Source: Erythrobacter sp. WG (GTDB lineage: Bacteria; Pseudomonadota; Alphaproteobacteria; Sphingomonadales; Sphingomonadaceae). Taken from it: a DNA stretch of 64,000 bases. Below, piece after piece: positions 53,287 through 60,374 of the stretch (the stretch's first letter is position 1; each line of letters starts with the position of its first letter). Position numbers and translations under genes: made by a program. The stretch spans positions 1 to 64,000 of the forward strand of contig NZ_JAPFGY010000019.1 in the NCBI RefSeq assembly GCF_026586795.1. Direction: 5' to 3'. The notes under the pieces were generated by a model. That model was not told the origin of the DNA and ran no database searches. It saw only the letters and a list, made by a program, of their open reading frames with translations.

Positions 53287-54060
53287 CTAGACGCGGCTGA
53301 ATGCGCCCGTGGCGACCACCGGCCCCGCGTCCTGGCCCTCGGGCTTGCCGCCGAGCGGTTCGCGCGTCAGCACGAGGCCCGCGCCTTTCTCAAGCGCCTC
53401 GGCGAGAGGATGCGGCAGCGGCATGGAGTGGACCTCGCCTGGCGCAACGACGCCCAGAGACTGCGGGATTCCGCCCCCGGCGGGCACCAGCCACAGCTCG
53501 TGATCGTGCACCCCGTCGGGCGTCAGGCCGATCGCGGCGATCACCATCCGCTCGCTCTCGGGGATATAGGTGACGTCGAGCCTGAGGCCGCTCTCGCCGA
53601 TCGGCACGGTTGCGACGAGCGGTGCGGCAGCGATGGTCCTGGCCTGCTGCGCGTCCGTTCCCGAGCGCGCGGGCGCGAGCACAAATCCCCATACCAGCGC
53701 GACCGCCGCGGCGATGCTCGAAAGCCCCGCGACCCATTGCCAGCGCCGCAGCCGGGCTTCGAGCGCGACGACGTTCGCGGCGGATGCTGCGGGCCCCTCG
53801 GCCGGCTGCTGCGCGGCGATGCGGGCGGCAATCGCTTCCCACACGTGCGCGCCCGGTTCCGCGCCCGGGAAGCCGTCGGAGAGCGGGGCGAACCAGCCGT
53901 CCCACCATTCCTTGCGCCACGCGAAATCGCGGTCGGTGGCATATTTCCCGCGCGCGGCGAGCAGTTCCTCGCCCTCGAGCAGGCCGAGCGCCCACTCGGC
54001 GGCGAGCATCGGATCGTCGCGCGTCACGCCGTTGTCCGGTGTGGTCTCGGGGCCGCTCAT
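53287..54060 (-). CDS. RskA-like anti-sigma factor
   Basis: A 257-aa single-pass membrane protein. The cytoplasmic N-domain (AAEWALGLLEGEELLAARGK, about residues 20-40) matches the anti-sigma 'WALG-L-GEE' pattern. One transmembrane helix follows at about 108-130 (WVAGLSSIAAAVALVWGFVL), then a periplasmic RskA-type domain with HELWLVPAGGGIPQSLGVV. It should hold the ECF sigma factor until an envelope signal triggers its proteolysis. Its ATG overlaps the sigma factor stop by 4 nt. Its product would control the two fasciclin genes just downstream. Confidence 0.9.
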   Translation of the reverse strand: MSGPETTPDNGVTRDDPMLAAEWALGLLEGEELLAARGKYATDRDFAWRKEWWDGWFAPLSDGFPGAEPGAHVWEAIAARIAAQQPAEGPAASAANVVALEARLRRWQWVAGLSSIAAAVALVWGFVLAPARSGTDAQQARTIAAAPLVATVPIGESGLRLDVTYIPESERMVIAAIGLTPDGVHDHELWLVPAGGGIPQSLGVVAPGEVHSMPLPHPLAEALEKGAGLVLTREPLGGKPEGQDAGPVVATGAFSRV

Positions 54061-54650
54061 GCCGCCTCGCTCTTTTCAAAACAGGCGCGCAGCCGCTGGA
54101 GCCCGCGGCGCACCCAGCTCTTCATCGTGCCGAGCGGCACCCCGGCGCGCTCGGCAAGCTGGGCGTAGGTGTAGCCTTCGAAGAAGGCCGCGCGGATGTG
54201 CTCCTGGGTGCGCGGGTCGAGTTCGGCGAGGCACTTGTGGATCTGCGCGCTCTGCTCGGCATCGATCAGCAGCGCGTCAGCCAACGGGCTCTCGTCCGGG
54301 AGGGGCGCGGCCTCCTCGACCGGCACGGCGCCGCCGCGCACCTTGCCGGTGCGCAGGCGGTCGATCGCGCGGTTGCGCGCGAAAGCGGCCAGCCACGCGA
54401 TGGGGCTGGCGCGCGCCGGATCGTAGCGGTCGGCCCGCTGCCACAAGTTCACATAGACGTCCTGCAAGGCGTCCTCGGCTTCCTTCCTGTCTCCTAAGAT
54501 ACGCAAGGTGATGCCGAACAGCTTCACCCGGGTCGCGCGGTAGATTTCCTCGAGCGCGGCCTGGTCCCCGGCGGCGAGCCGCGCCATCGCATCGCGCAGC
54601 GCCTCGCGGGCCTCGTCGTTGGTGGGGCGGGGGCGAGGGTGGGCCGCCAT
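54057..54650 (-). CDS. ECF-family RNA polymerase sigma factor (SigK-like)
   Basis: A 197-aa group IV sigma factor: region 2 (LFGITLRILGDRKEAEDALQ, DVYVNLWQRADRYDP, SPIAWLAAFARNRAIDRLR) and region 4 (LDPRTQEHIRAAFFEGYTYA, VPLGTMKSWVRRGLQRLR). The pairing with an RskA-like anti-sigma factor and fasciclin genes is that of mycobacterial SigK. I start at the ATG at 54650, which shares a base with the stop of the CDF gene (TGATG); the longer frame only shadows that gene. No copy of the fasciclin promoter motif is seen before it, so strong autoregulation is not evident. Confidence 0.92.
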   Translation of the reverse strand: MAAHPRPRPTNDEAREALRDAMARLAAGDQAALEEIYRATRVKLFGITLRILGDRKEAEDALQDVYVNLWQRADRYDPARASPIAWLAAFARNRAIDRLRTGKVRGGAVPVEEAAPLPDESPLADALLIDAEQSAQIHKCLAELDPRTQEHIRAAFFEGYTYAQLAERAGVPLGTMKSWVRRGLQRLRACFEKSEAA

Positions 54651-55603
54651 CAGCAGCCGGTCCCGCAGGGCGCGCCGCAAGGCTCCTCGCCGCTTTCGAC
54701 CTGGATCGTTACGTGGTGGACGCCGAAGCGGCGCTCGAGGCTTTGGGCGAGGTCGCGCAGAAAACTGTCCTTGGCCGGGCGGCCCGGCATGACGAGGTGC
54801 GCGGTCAGCGCGACTTCGGTGGTGGACATCGGCCAGACGTGCAGATCGTGGACCGCCACGACCCCCTCGAGGCTTGCAAGATGCTGTTTCACCTGCGCAA
54901 TGTCGATCCGCGCGGGCGCGGCGAGCAGCCCCATCGCGAAGCTGTCGCGCGCCAGGTCCCAAGTGCCCCAGGCGATGACGGCGAGGATCGCGAGGCTCAC
55001 CAGCGGGTCGATCCACGCGATGCCGGTGAGCACGATGGCGAGCCCCGCCACCACCACGCCCAGCGACACCGCCGCGTCGGCCGCCATGTGGAGATAGGCG
55101 CCGCGGATGTTGAGATCGTCCTGACCGCGCAAAAACAGCATGGCGGTCAACGCGTTGATCGCGATCCCGATCCCGGCGACGGCCATCATCGCGGTGCCCT
55201 CCGGCTCGGCGGGGTTCAGCATCCGGTGGAGGGTCTCGAACCCGATCGCGCCGATCGCCACTGCCAGCAGCAGGGCATTGGCAAGCGCGGCGAGGATCGT
55301 CGAGCTCTTGTAGCCGTAGGTAAACCGCCCCGAGGCCGGGCGCTTGGCGGCGATGCTGGCGGCCCAGGCGAGGGCGAGGGCGAGCACGTCGGACAGGTTG
55401 TGCCCCGCATCGGCGACCAGCGCCATCGAGCCGTAGATCAGCCCCGCGCCCGCCTCCAACACCACGAAGGCGGTGTTGAGCGCGATGCCTACGGCAAAGG
55501 CGCGGCCGAAATCCTTGGGCGCATGGCTGTGCCCGTGCCCGTGTCCGTGGCCATGGCCGTGCCCGTGGCCATGATGATCGTGCGGATGGGCATGAGCGTG
55601 CAT
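54650..55603 (-). CDS. Cation diffusion facilitator (zinc-type) exporter
   Basis: A 317-aa CDF transporter exporting Zn2+ or a similar metal from the cytoplasm. The N-terminus is a His-rich metal loop (HAHPHDHHGHGHGHGHGHGH, residues 4-23). Six transmembrane helices follow, with the metal-site pattern SMALVADAGHNLSDVLAL and the partner helix YLHMAADAAVSLGV. The C-terminal cytoplasmic domain is ferredoxin-like (VVAVHDLHVWPMSTTEVALT). It ends in a Cys-rich CGAPCGTGC that may bind metal too. The start at 55603 opens the His stretch; a longer frame overlaps mtgA. It is the gene before, and coupled to, the ECF sigma factor. Confidence 0.92.
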   Translation of the reverse strand: MHAHAHPHDHHGHGHGHGHGHGHGHSHAPKDFGRAFAVGIALNTAFVVLEAGAGLIYGSMALVADAGHNLSDVLALALAWAASIAAKRPASGRFTYGYKSSTILAALANALLLAVAIGAIGFETLHRMLNPAEPEGTAMMAVAGIGIAINALTAMLFLRGQDDLNIRGAYLHMAADAAVSLGVVVAGLAIVLTGIAWIDPLVSLAILAVIAWGTWDLARDSFAMGLLAAPARIDIAQVKQHLASLEGVVAVHDLHVWPMSTTEVALTAHLVMPGRPAKDSFLRDLAQSLERRFGVHHVTIQVESGEEPCGAPCGTGC

Positions 55604-55610
55604 CACGCGG

Positions 55611-56282
55611 TCACTTGTAGACGCAGGCATCGAGCCCGTCACGCCTGACGATGCCGATGCGGCGTTCGATGCGCCGGCCGTGGCGCGCCAGCCATCCGCC
55701 GGGGTTGGTCACCGCGCGCTTCTTGGGACTGGGGAAGGCCGCCGCCATGCGCGCCGCCTCGCGCGGGGTCAGGCGCGCGGCGGAGTGGTTGAAATAGCGC
55801 TGCGCCCCGGCTTCCGCGCCATAGGTCCCGATCCCGGTTTCGGCGACGTTGAGATAGACCTCCATGATCCGCCGCTTGCCCCAGATCAGCTCGATCCAGA
55901 AGGTGAACCACGCCTCGATCCCCTTGCGGACATAACCGCCGCCCTGCCAGAGGAAGACGTTCTTGGCGGTCTGCTGGCTGATCGTCGAGCCCCCCCGGAT
56001 GCGCCCGCCTTCCATGTTCTCGCGCCAGGCCTGCTCGATCGCCTCGGCATCGAAGCCGGAATGCTCGCAGAACCGCGAATCCTCCGCCGCGACCACCGCG
56101 CGCACGAGGTTGCGGTCGATGTTGTCCAGGGATTCCCAGTCGCGGGTCGCGCCGTTGCCGTCCATCAGCATGGTCGCGGTGATCGGCACGGGCACGAACT
56201 TGAACAGCACCACCAGCACCAGCGTCAGCCCGACGAAGCCGGCAATCGCCTTGGCGAGGAAGCGCAGGAGCATCGGGATCAT
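55611..56282 (-). CDS. mtgA: Monofunctional peptidoglycan transglycosylase
   Basis: A 223-aa GT51 enzyme polymerising lipid II into glycan strands. One N-terminal transmembrane helix (about residues 9-30), the catalytic Glu in VVAAEDSRFCEHSGFD, and the second motif GGSTISQQTAKN are present, followed by RKGIEAWFTFWIELIWGKRR and EVYLNVAE with the second Glu. No transpeptidase domain follows, so it is monofunctional. Its stop is 8 nt before the CDF start, so mtgA heads a run of five minus-strand genes that includes the ECF pair. Confidence 0.95.
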   Translation of the reverse strand: MIPMLLRFLAKAIAGFVGLTLVLVVLFKFVPVPITATMLMDGNGATRDWESLDNIDRNLVRAVVAAEDSRFCEHSGFDAEAIEQAWRENMEGGRIRGGSTISQQTAKNVFLWQGGGYVRKGIEAWFTFWIELIWGKRRIMEVYLNVAETGIGTYGAEAGAQRYFNHSAARLTPREAARMAAAFPSPKKRAVTNPGGWLARHGRRIERRIGIVRRDGLDACVYK

Positions 56283-56386
56283 CGCACACGCTCTAGCGCA
56301 GGGCGGGCGGGGTGGAAAGCATGGGCCTTGCGGTGAGCCCCGCGGCTCGGTTAGCTGCTGCCACAACCAACCCGGGGGGACCTTCC

Positions 56387-57715
56387 ATGCGCCTGTTCCA
56401 CGCCGCCGCCAGCGCCCTTGCGCTCGCTCTCGCCAGCCAGCCTGTCGCCGCCGAGGACCTCGCCACCAAGGCCGCGATCGAGGGGGAATACGACAGCTAC
56501 CTCGCCCCGCTGTTCCTCGAATTTCACCAGAACCCGGAGCTCGGCTTCCTCGAGAACCGCACCGCCGCGAAGATGGCGGCCGAGCTGAAGGCCGCCGGGC
56601 TCACGGTGACGACCGGCGTCGGCGGCACCGGGGTGGTCGGCATCCTCAAGAACGGCAAGGGCCCGACGATCCTGATCCGCGCCGACATGGACGGTCTTCC
56701 GGTCGAGGAGAAGACCGGCCTCGCCTATGCTTCGCGCGCGAAGCAGGTCGGCGAGGACGGCAAGGAATACCCCACCATGCACGCCTGCGGGCACGACACG
56801 CACATCACCGCCATGCTGGCCACCGCGCGGCGGCTTGTGGCCACCAAGAGCCAGTGGAGCGGCACGCTGATGTTCGTCGTCCAGCCCGCCGAGGAAGGCG
56901 TGCGCGGCGCCAAGCGAATGATGGAGGACGGGCTCTACCAGCGCTTCGGCAAGCCCGATTATGCGCTCGCCTTCCACGTCGCGGCAGAGCTGGAGACGGG
57001 CAAGGTCTCGGCCTCGGAAGGCATCCAGTATTCCTCCTCGGATTCGCTCGACATCATCGTGCCCGGCATCGGCACCCACGGCGCCGCGCCGCATCTGGGG
57101 CGCGATCCGGTCTACATCGCCTCGCAGATCGTCACCGCGCTGCAATCGATCGACAGCCGCGAGATCTCGCCGGTGAAGCCCGTGGTGGTGACGGTCGGCT
57201 CGTTCCATGCCGGGTCCAAGCACAACATCATCTCCGACGAGGCGGTGCTGCAGGTGACGGTGCGCGCCAACGACGAGGAAACCCGCGAACAGGTGATCGC
57301 AACGGTCGAGCGGATCGCGGTCAATATCGGCAAGGCGCACGGCCTGCCCGAGAACCTGCCGGTCAAGGTCAGGCGCGGGTCCGGCACGCCGACGACGATC
57401 AACGACGGCGCGCTCGCTCGGCGGCTCAACGCAGTGATGAAGCGCGAACTGGGCGAGGCGGCGGTGGTGCCCTTCGAGCAGAAGAACATGGGCGCGGAGG
57501 ACTTCACCTATTTCGTCGGCCCCGACACGGGCGTTCCGGGCTACTACTTCGCGGTCGGCGGCACCACGCCCGAACGGATCGCGGCGGCGAAGGCGGGCGG
57601 GCCGCCGATCGCCGGGCACCACTCCCCCCTGTTCCAGATCGCCCCGCGCGAAAGCATCACGCTGGGCGCCCGGGCAATGGTCGCGGCGGTGCTGGACCTT
57701 GCTGCGAAGAAGTGA
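56387..57715 (+). CDS. M20-family amidohydrolase, exported
   Basis: A 442-aa metallohydrolase with a signal peptide (residues 1-22, ending QPVAAED). M20 motifs: IRADMDGLPVEEKTG, the metal-site HACGHDTHITAM, QPAEEGVRGAKRM and, near the end, NMGAEDFTYFV. This is the IAA-amino-acid-hydrolase/HipO-like branch, which cleaves N-acyl amino acids or hippurate-like amides; being periplasmic it probably frees amino acids from conjugates. The ATG at 56387 opens the signal peptide. A parS site lies 13 nt after its stop. Confidence 0.9.
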   Translation: MRLFHAAASALALALASQPVAAEDLATKAAIEGEYDSYLAPLFLEFHQNPELGFLENRTAAKMAAELKAAGLTVTTGVGGTGVVGILKNGKGPTILIRADMDGLPVEEKTGLAYASRAKQVGEDGKEYPTMHACGHDTHITAMLATARRLVATKSQWSGTLMFVVQPAEEGVRGAKRMMEDGLYQRFGKPDYALAFHVAAELETGKVSASEGIQYSSSDSLDIIVPGIGTHGAAPHLGRDPVYIASQIVTALQSIDSREISPVKPVVVTVGSFHAGSKHNIISDEAVLQVTVRANDEETREQVIATVERIAVNIGKAHGLPENLPVKVRRGSGTPTTINDGALARRLNAVMKRELGEAAVVPFEQKNMGAEDFTYFVGPDTGVPGYYFAVGGTTPERIAAAKAGGPPIAGHHSPLFQIAPRESITLGARAMVAAVLDLAAKK

Positions 57716-57727
57716 GCGTTCGCGCGA

Positions 57728-57743
57728 TGTTTCACGTGAAACA
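57728..57743. promoter_or_regulatory. parS site (ParB-binding)
   Basis: A second perfect TGTTTCACGTGAAACA, with the same three extra palindromic bases on each side as the site at 16552. The two sites are 41 kb apart. Confidence 0.95.
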
Positions 57744-57830
57744 TCGGCGGGGGTGATTGTGCTTGGAGAAGCTGCCGCGACGGGGTTGCGGTAGCCTTTC
57801 TGTTGGATCTTGGGGAGCCTTGAACCCCCA

Positions 57831-57931
57831 GTCCGTTCGTCCTGAGCTTGTCGAAGGACTGTTCTTCTTCAACGCGTTACGCGCCGGACTCAAGGAAAGT
57901 GCGGCCCTTCGGCAAGCTCAGGGCGAACGGC
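57831..57931. repeat. Inverted pair of CCTGAGCTTGTCGAAGG-type repeats
   Basis: The left copy (57831-57859, with CCTGAGCTTGTCGAAGGAC) and the right inverted copy (57903-57931, with GGCCCTTCGGCAAGCTCAGG) form a hairpin with a ~43-nt loop. Further single copies lie at 60325 and 60655. Confidence 0.8.
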
Positions 57932-58006
57932 CCAGCCGGGGTGTGATCCAACACGTCACGAATGCCCGGCGAGGGAGACCCTGACGGAGGCGAAGCGGGG
58001 CTAAGG

Positions 58007-58039
58007 GGGGTCTGGCAGGGGTCTGCCGGGGGTCGAGGG
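58007..58039. repeat. 11-bp repeats related to those at 16479
   Basis: GGGGTCTGGCA, GGGGTCTGCCG and GGGGTCGAGGG are 11-bp units that, on the minus strand, match the AGACCCC units beside the first parS. The array starts 263 bp past the second parS. Confidence 0.7.
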
Positions 58040-58177
58040 CGGGCTGGCGCCCTTCTTGCCGCATCCAACATCCGGAGCCGGGCGGCTTGTGGCCGTCCTA
58101 CACGGCGACGCGATGATCCATCAGGTCGACACCTCGTGCCGTTCTCCTAGCGCGTAGTCGCGAGGCCACGCGACGCG

Positions 58178-58209
58178 GGGTGTCTCGACTTCGCTCGACA
58201 CGAACGGGA
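58178..58209. repeat. Single TCGAGCGAAGTCGAGA-type repeat
   Basis: GTGTCTCGACTTCGCTCGAC followed by ACGAACGG is a self-complementary element; related copies form the pair at 34544-34605. Confidence 0.75.
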
Positions 58210-58280
58210 GATCGGGGACCTGGGGCGAACGAAAGGAGCAAGGCCAAGGCTTTTCCTGACCTGCGCCGCCGCCCATGCGG

Positions 58281-58312
58281 AAAGCCCCCCGGCCTCGCGA
58301 CCGGGGGGCTTT
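58281..58312 (-). terminator. Rho-independent terminator of rpoH
   Basis: AAAGCCCCCCGG, loop CCTCGCGA, CCGGGGGGCTTT: a perfect stem ending in a short T-run on the minus strand, 24 nt past the rpoH stop. Confidence 0.85.
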
Positions 58313-58336
58313 GCAATCCGGGCCTGACGAGGGCGC

Positions 58337-59242
58337 TTACGCGATGCCCGGCAGCAGGCGCTCGCCGGCGATCCGCTGCATCGCCTTCTGGAGCTTCTCG
58401 AAGGCGCGCACCTCGATCTGGCGGATGCGTTCGCGGCTGACGTCGTATTCCTGGCTCAGTTCCTCGAGCGTCTGGGGCTTCTCCGTCAGGCGGCGTTCGG
58501 TGAGGATGTGGCGTTCACGCTCGTTGAGGCTTTCCATCGCCTGCCCAAGCATTTCCATGCGCAGCTGCGATTCCTGGCTTTCGGCGACGGTTTCGTCCTG
58601 GAGCGGCCGGTCGTCCGCCAGCCAGTCCTGCCACTGGCCCGAGCCTTCCTCGTCGCCGCGCAAGCTGACGTTGAGCGAGGCATCGCCGCCCATCATCATG
58701 CGCCGGTTCATGTTGACGACTTCCTGCTCGGGCACGCCGAGGTCGGTCGCGATCTTGGCGAGATCGTCAGGGCGCAGGTCGGAGTCCTCGTAGGCGTCGA
58801 GGTTCTTCTTCATCCGCCTGAGGTTGAAGAACAGCTTCTTCTGTGCAGCCGTGGTGCCCATCTTCACGAGGCTCCACGAGCGCAGGATATATTCCTGGAT
58901 GCTCGCCTTGATCCACCACATCGCGTAGGTCGCGAGGCGGAAGCCGCGATCGGGTTCGAACTTCTTGACGCCCTGCATCAGCCCGACGTTGCCTTCCGAG
59001 ATGAGGTCGGCAACGGGCAGGCCATAGCCGCGGTATCCCATCGCGATCTTGGCAACGAGCCTGAGGTGGCTGGAGACGAGCTGGGCGGCGGCCTCGGGGT
59101 CCTCGTGCTCCTGATAGCGCTTGGCGAGCATGTATTCCTGCTCGGCGGTGAGCACCGGGAACTTGCGGATTTCCGAGAGATAGCGGTTGAGCGACTGCTC
59201 GCCGCTCAGCGCCGGGACCGAGGTGGTCTTGGACTTGGTCAC
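58337..59242 (-). CDS. rpoH: RNA polymerase sigma-32 factor RpoH
   Basis: A 301-aa heat-shock sigma factor. Region 2 contains LVSSHLRLVAKIAMGYRGYG, DLISEGNVGLMQGVKKFEPD and the RpoN-type FRLATYAMWWIKASIQEYIL; the RpoH box is close to LFFNLRRMKKNL. Region 4 is LNERERHILTERRLTEKPQT and VSRERIRQIEVRAFEKL. It directs transcription of chaperone and protease genes, and clpP in this window has a matching promoter. The gene has its own terminator and an AT-rich TATATAC stretch upstream. It is monocistronic. Confidence 0.96.
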   Translation of the reverse strand: MTKSKTTSVPALSGEQSLNRYLSEIRKFPVLTAEQEYMLAKRYQEHEDPEAAAQLVSSHLRLVAKIAMGYRGYGLPVADLISEGNVGLMQGVKKFEPDRGFRLATYAMWWIKASIQEYILRSWSLVKMGTTAAQKKLFFNLRRMKKNLDAYEDSDLRPDDLAKIATDLGVPEQEVVNMNRRMMMGGDASLNVSLRGDEEGSGQWQDWLADDRPLQDETVAESQESQLRMEMLGQAMESLNERERHILTERRLTEKPQTLEELSQEYDVSRERIRQIEVRAFEKLQKAMQRIAGERLLPGIA

Positions 59243-59357
59243 TGCTTACCTAACCTTTCTGGCGTCGACCGCGTTGCGCAGGACCCCTGATGGGCATCCC
59301 GCGGAGTGGGTCACGGGTTGTGTATATACGCGATTTGGCGACGAATGGTTGCACGTT

Positions 59358-60311
59358 TCATCGATCACTATGGCGCAGTTGGTCGATCAGCGTGGCCATG
59401 TCTTGCGGACAATCGCTCCGGAACAGGACATTCTCGCCGCTGACCGGGTGGACGAACCCCAGCTGCGCCGCGTGCAGCGCCTGACGGGCGAAGCCGAGTC
59501 GCTCGAGGACCGGGCGCAGGGACTTGGGGGTGCGGCCATAGGCAGGGTCTCCCAATAGCGGATGGCCGATTGACGCACAGTGAACGCGCACCTGGTGGGT
59601 ACGGCCGGTCTCCAGCCGGCATTCGATCACGGCGCTTCCATCGAGCCGCTCGAGGGTTCTGTAATGGGTGATCGCCGATTTGCCGCGCGAGGAATTGTTG
59701 GGGAGCACGGTCATTTTCTTTCGGTCGCCGTCCGACCGGCCAAGCCGCGCGTCGATGGTGCCTTGCGCGGGCGAGGGGTGCCCGGCGCAGACCGCGAGAT
59801 AGCGGCGGTGGACGGTGTGCGCGGCGAACTGCGCGGCGAGCCCCTCGTGCGCGGCGTCGGTCTTGGCGACCACCAGCAGCCCCGAGGTGTCCTTGTCGAT
59901 GCGGTGCACGATCCCGGGCCGGGCGACGCCGTTGATGCCCGAGAGCTGCCCCCGGCAGTGGTGGAGAAGCGCATTGACCAGGGTGCCGGTAAGGTTCCCC
60001 GCCGCCGGATGAACGACGAGGCCCGCAGGCTTGTCGACGACGACGAGGTGCGCGTCCTCGAAGGCGATGACCAGCGGGATCGCCTCCGGCCCTGCTGCGG
60101 CCGGCGCGGCTGGGGGGACGTGAACCGCGAAAGCCGTGCCCGCGGCGACCTTCGCGGATGGGGAGGTGGCGGGCCTGCCGGCGATCTCGACCCGCCCGTC
60201 CTCGATCAACCCCTGCACCCGCGCGCGGCTGAGCCCGGTCGCTTCGGCCAGCGCCTTGTCGAGGCGGGCGGGGGCTTCGATGGTGCCGGTGATGATTTCG
60301 CTGCTGGACAC
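59358..60311 (-). CDS. RluA/RluD-family pseudouridine synthase
   Basis: A 317-aa rRNA pseudouridine synthase. An N-terminal S4 RNA-binding domain (RLDKALAEATGLSRARVQGL) precedes the catalytic domain with the Asp-bearing motif VHRIDKDTSGLLVVAKTD, and the block VECRLETGRTHQVRVH-like sequence confirms the family. S4 plus this catalytic core suggests RluD (23S rRNA positions 1911/1915/1917 in E. coli), but RluC cannot be excluded. It is followed by rpoH and divergent from the GIY-YIG/JAMM gene. Confidence 0.9.
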   Translation of the reverse strand: MSSSEIITGTIEAPARLDKALAEATGLSRARVQGLIEDGRVEIAGRPATSPSAKVAAGTAFAVHVPPAAPAAAGPEAIPLVIAFEDAHLVVVDKPAGLVVHPAAGNLTGTLVNALLHHCRGQLSGINGVARPGIVHRIDKDTSGLLVVAKTDAAHEGLAAQFAAHTVHRRYLAVCAGHPSPAQGTIDARLGRSDGDRKKMTVLPNNSSRGKSAITHYRTLERLDGSAVIECRLETGRTHQVRVHCASIGHPLLGDPAYGRTPKSLRPVLERLGFARQALHAAQLGFVHPVSGENVLFRSDCPQDMATLIDQLRHSDR

Positions 60312-60324
60312 GCAGCCCCTCTAA

Positions 60325-60352
60325 CCGTCCGCCCTGAGCTTGTCGAAGGGCC
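60325..60352. repeat. CCTGAGCTTGTCGAAGG repeat, left flank of GIY-YIG segment
   Basis: A 27-28-bp copy (CCGTCCGCCCTGAGCTTGTC and on) just upstream of the GIY-YIG start. It is nearly identical to the reverse complement of the copy at 60655, so the pair brackets the nuclease-coding segment. Confidence 0.85.
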
Positions 60353-60374
60353 GTCTTTCACTTAGCCCACCTGG

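Larger units (their letters stand above)
57716..58336. other. Repeat-rich 620-nt gap without a credible gene
   Basis: Between the M20 gene and rpoH. It holds a parS, an inverted pair of SPSTSSGQ-type repeats, an 11-bp repeat array, one TCGAGCGAAGTCGAGA-type repeat and the rpoH terminator. Short open frames (57757-57984, 57962-58150) read through these repeats and lack ribosome-binding sites, so I do not call them. Confidence 0.7.

Noticed and set aside
57757-58150. Short open frames in the gap after the M20 gene
   Set aside because: They read through parS and dispersed repeats, lack ribosome-binding sites and have no domain.
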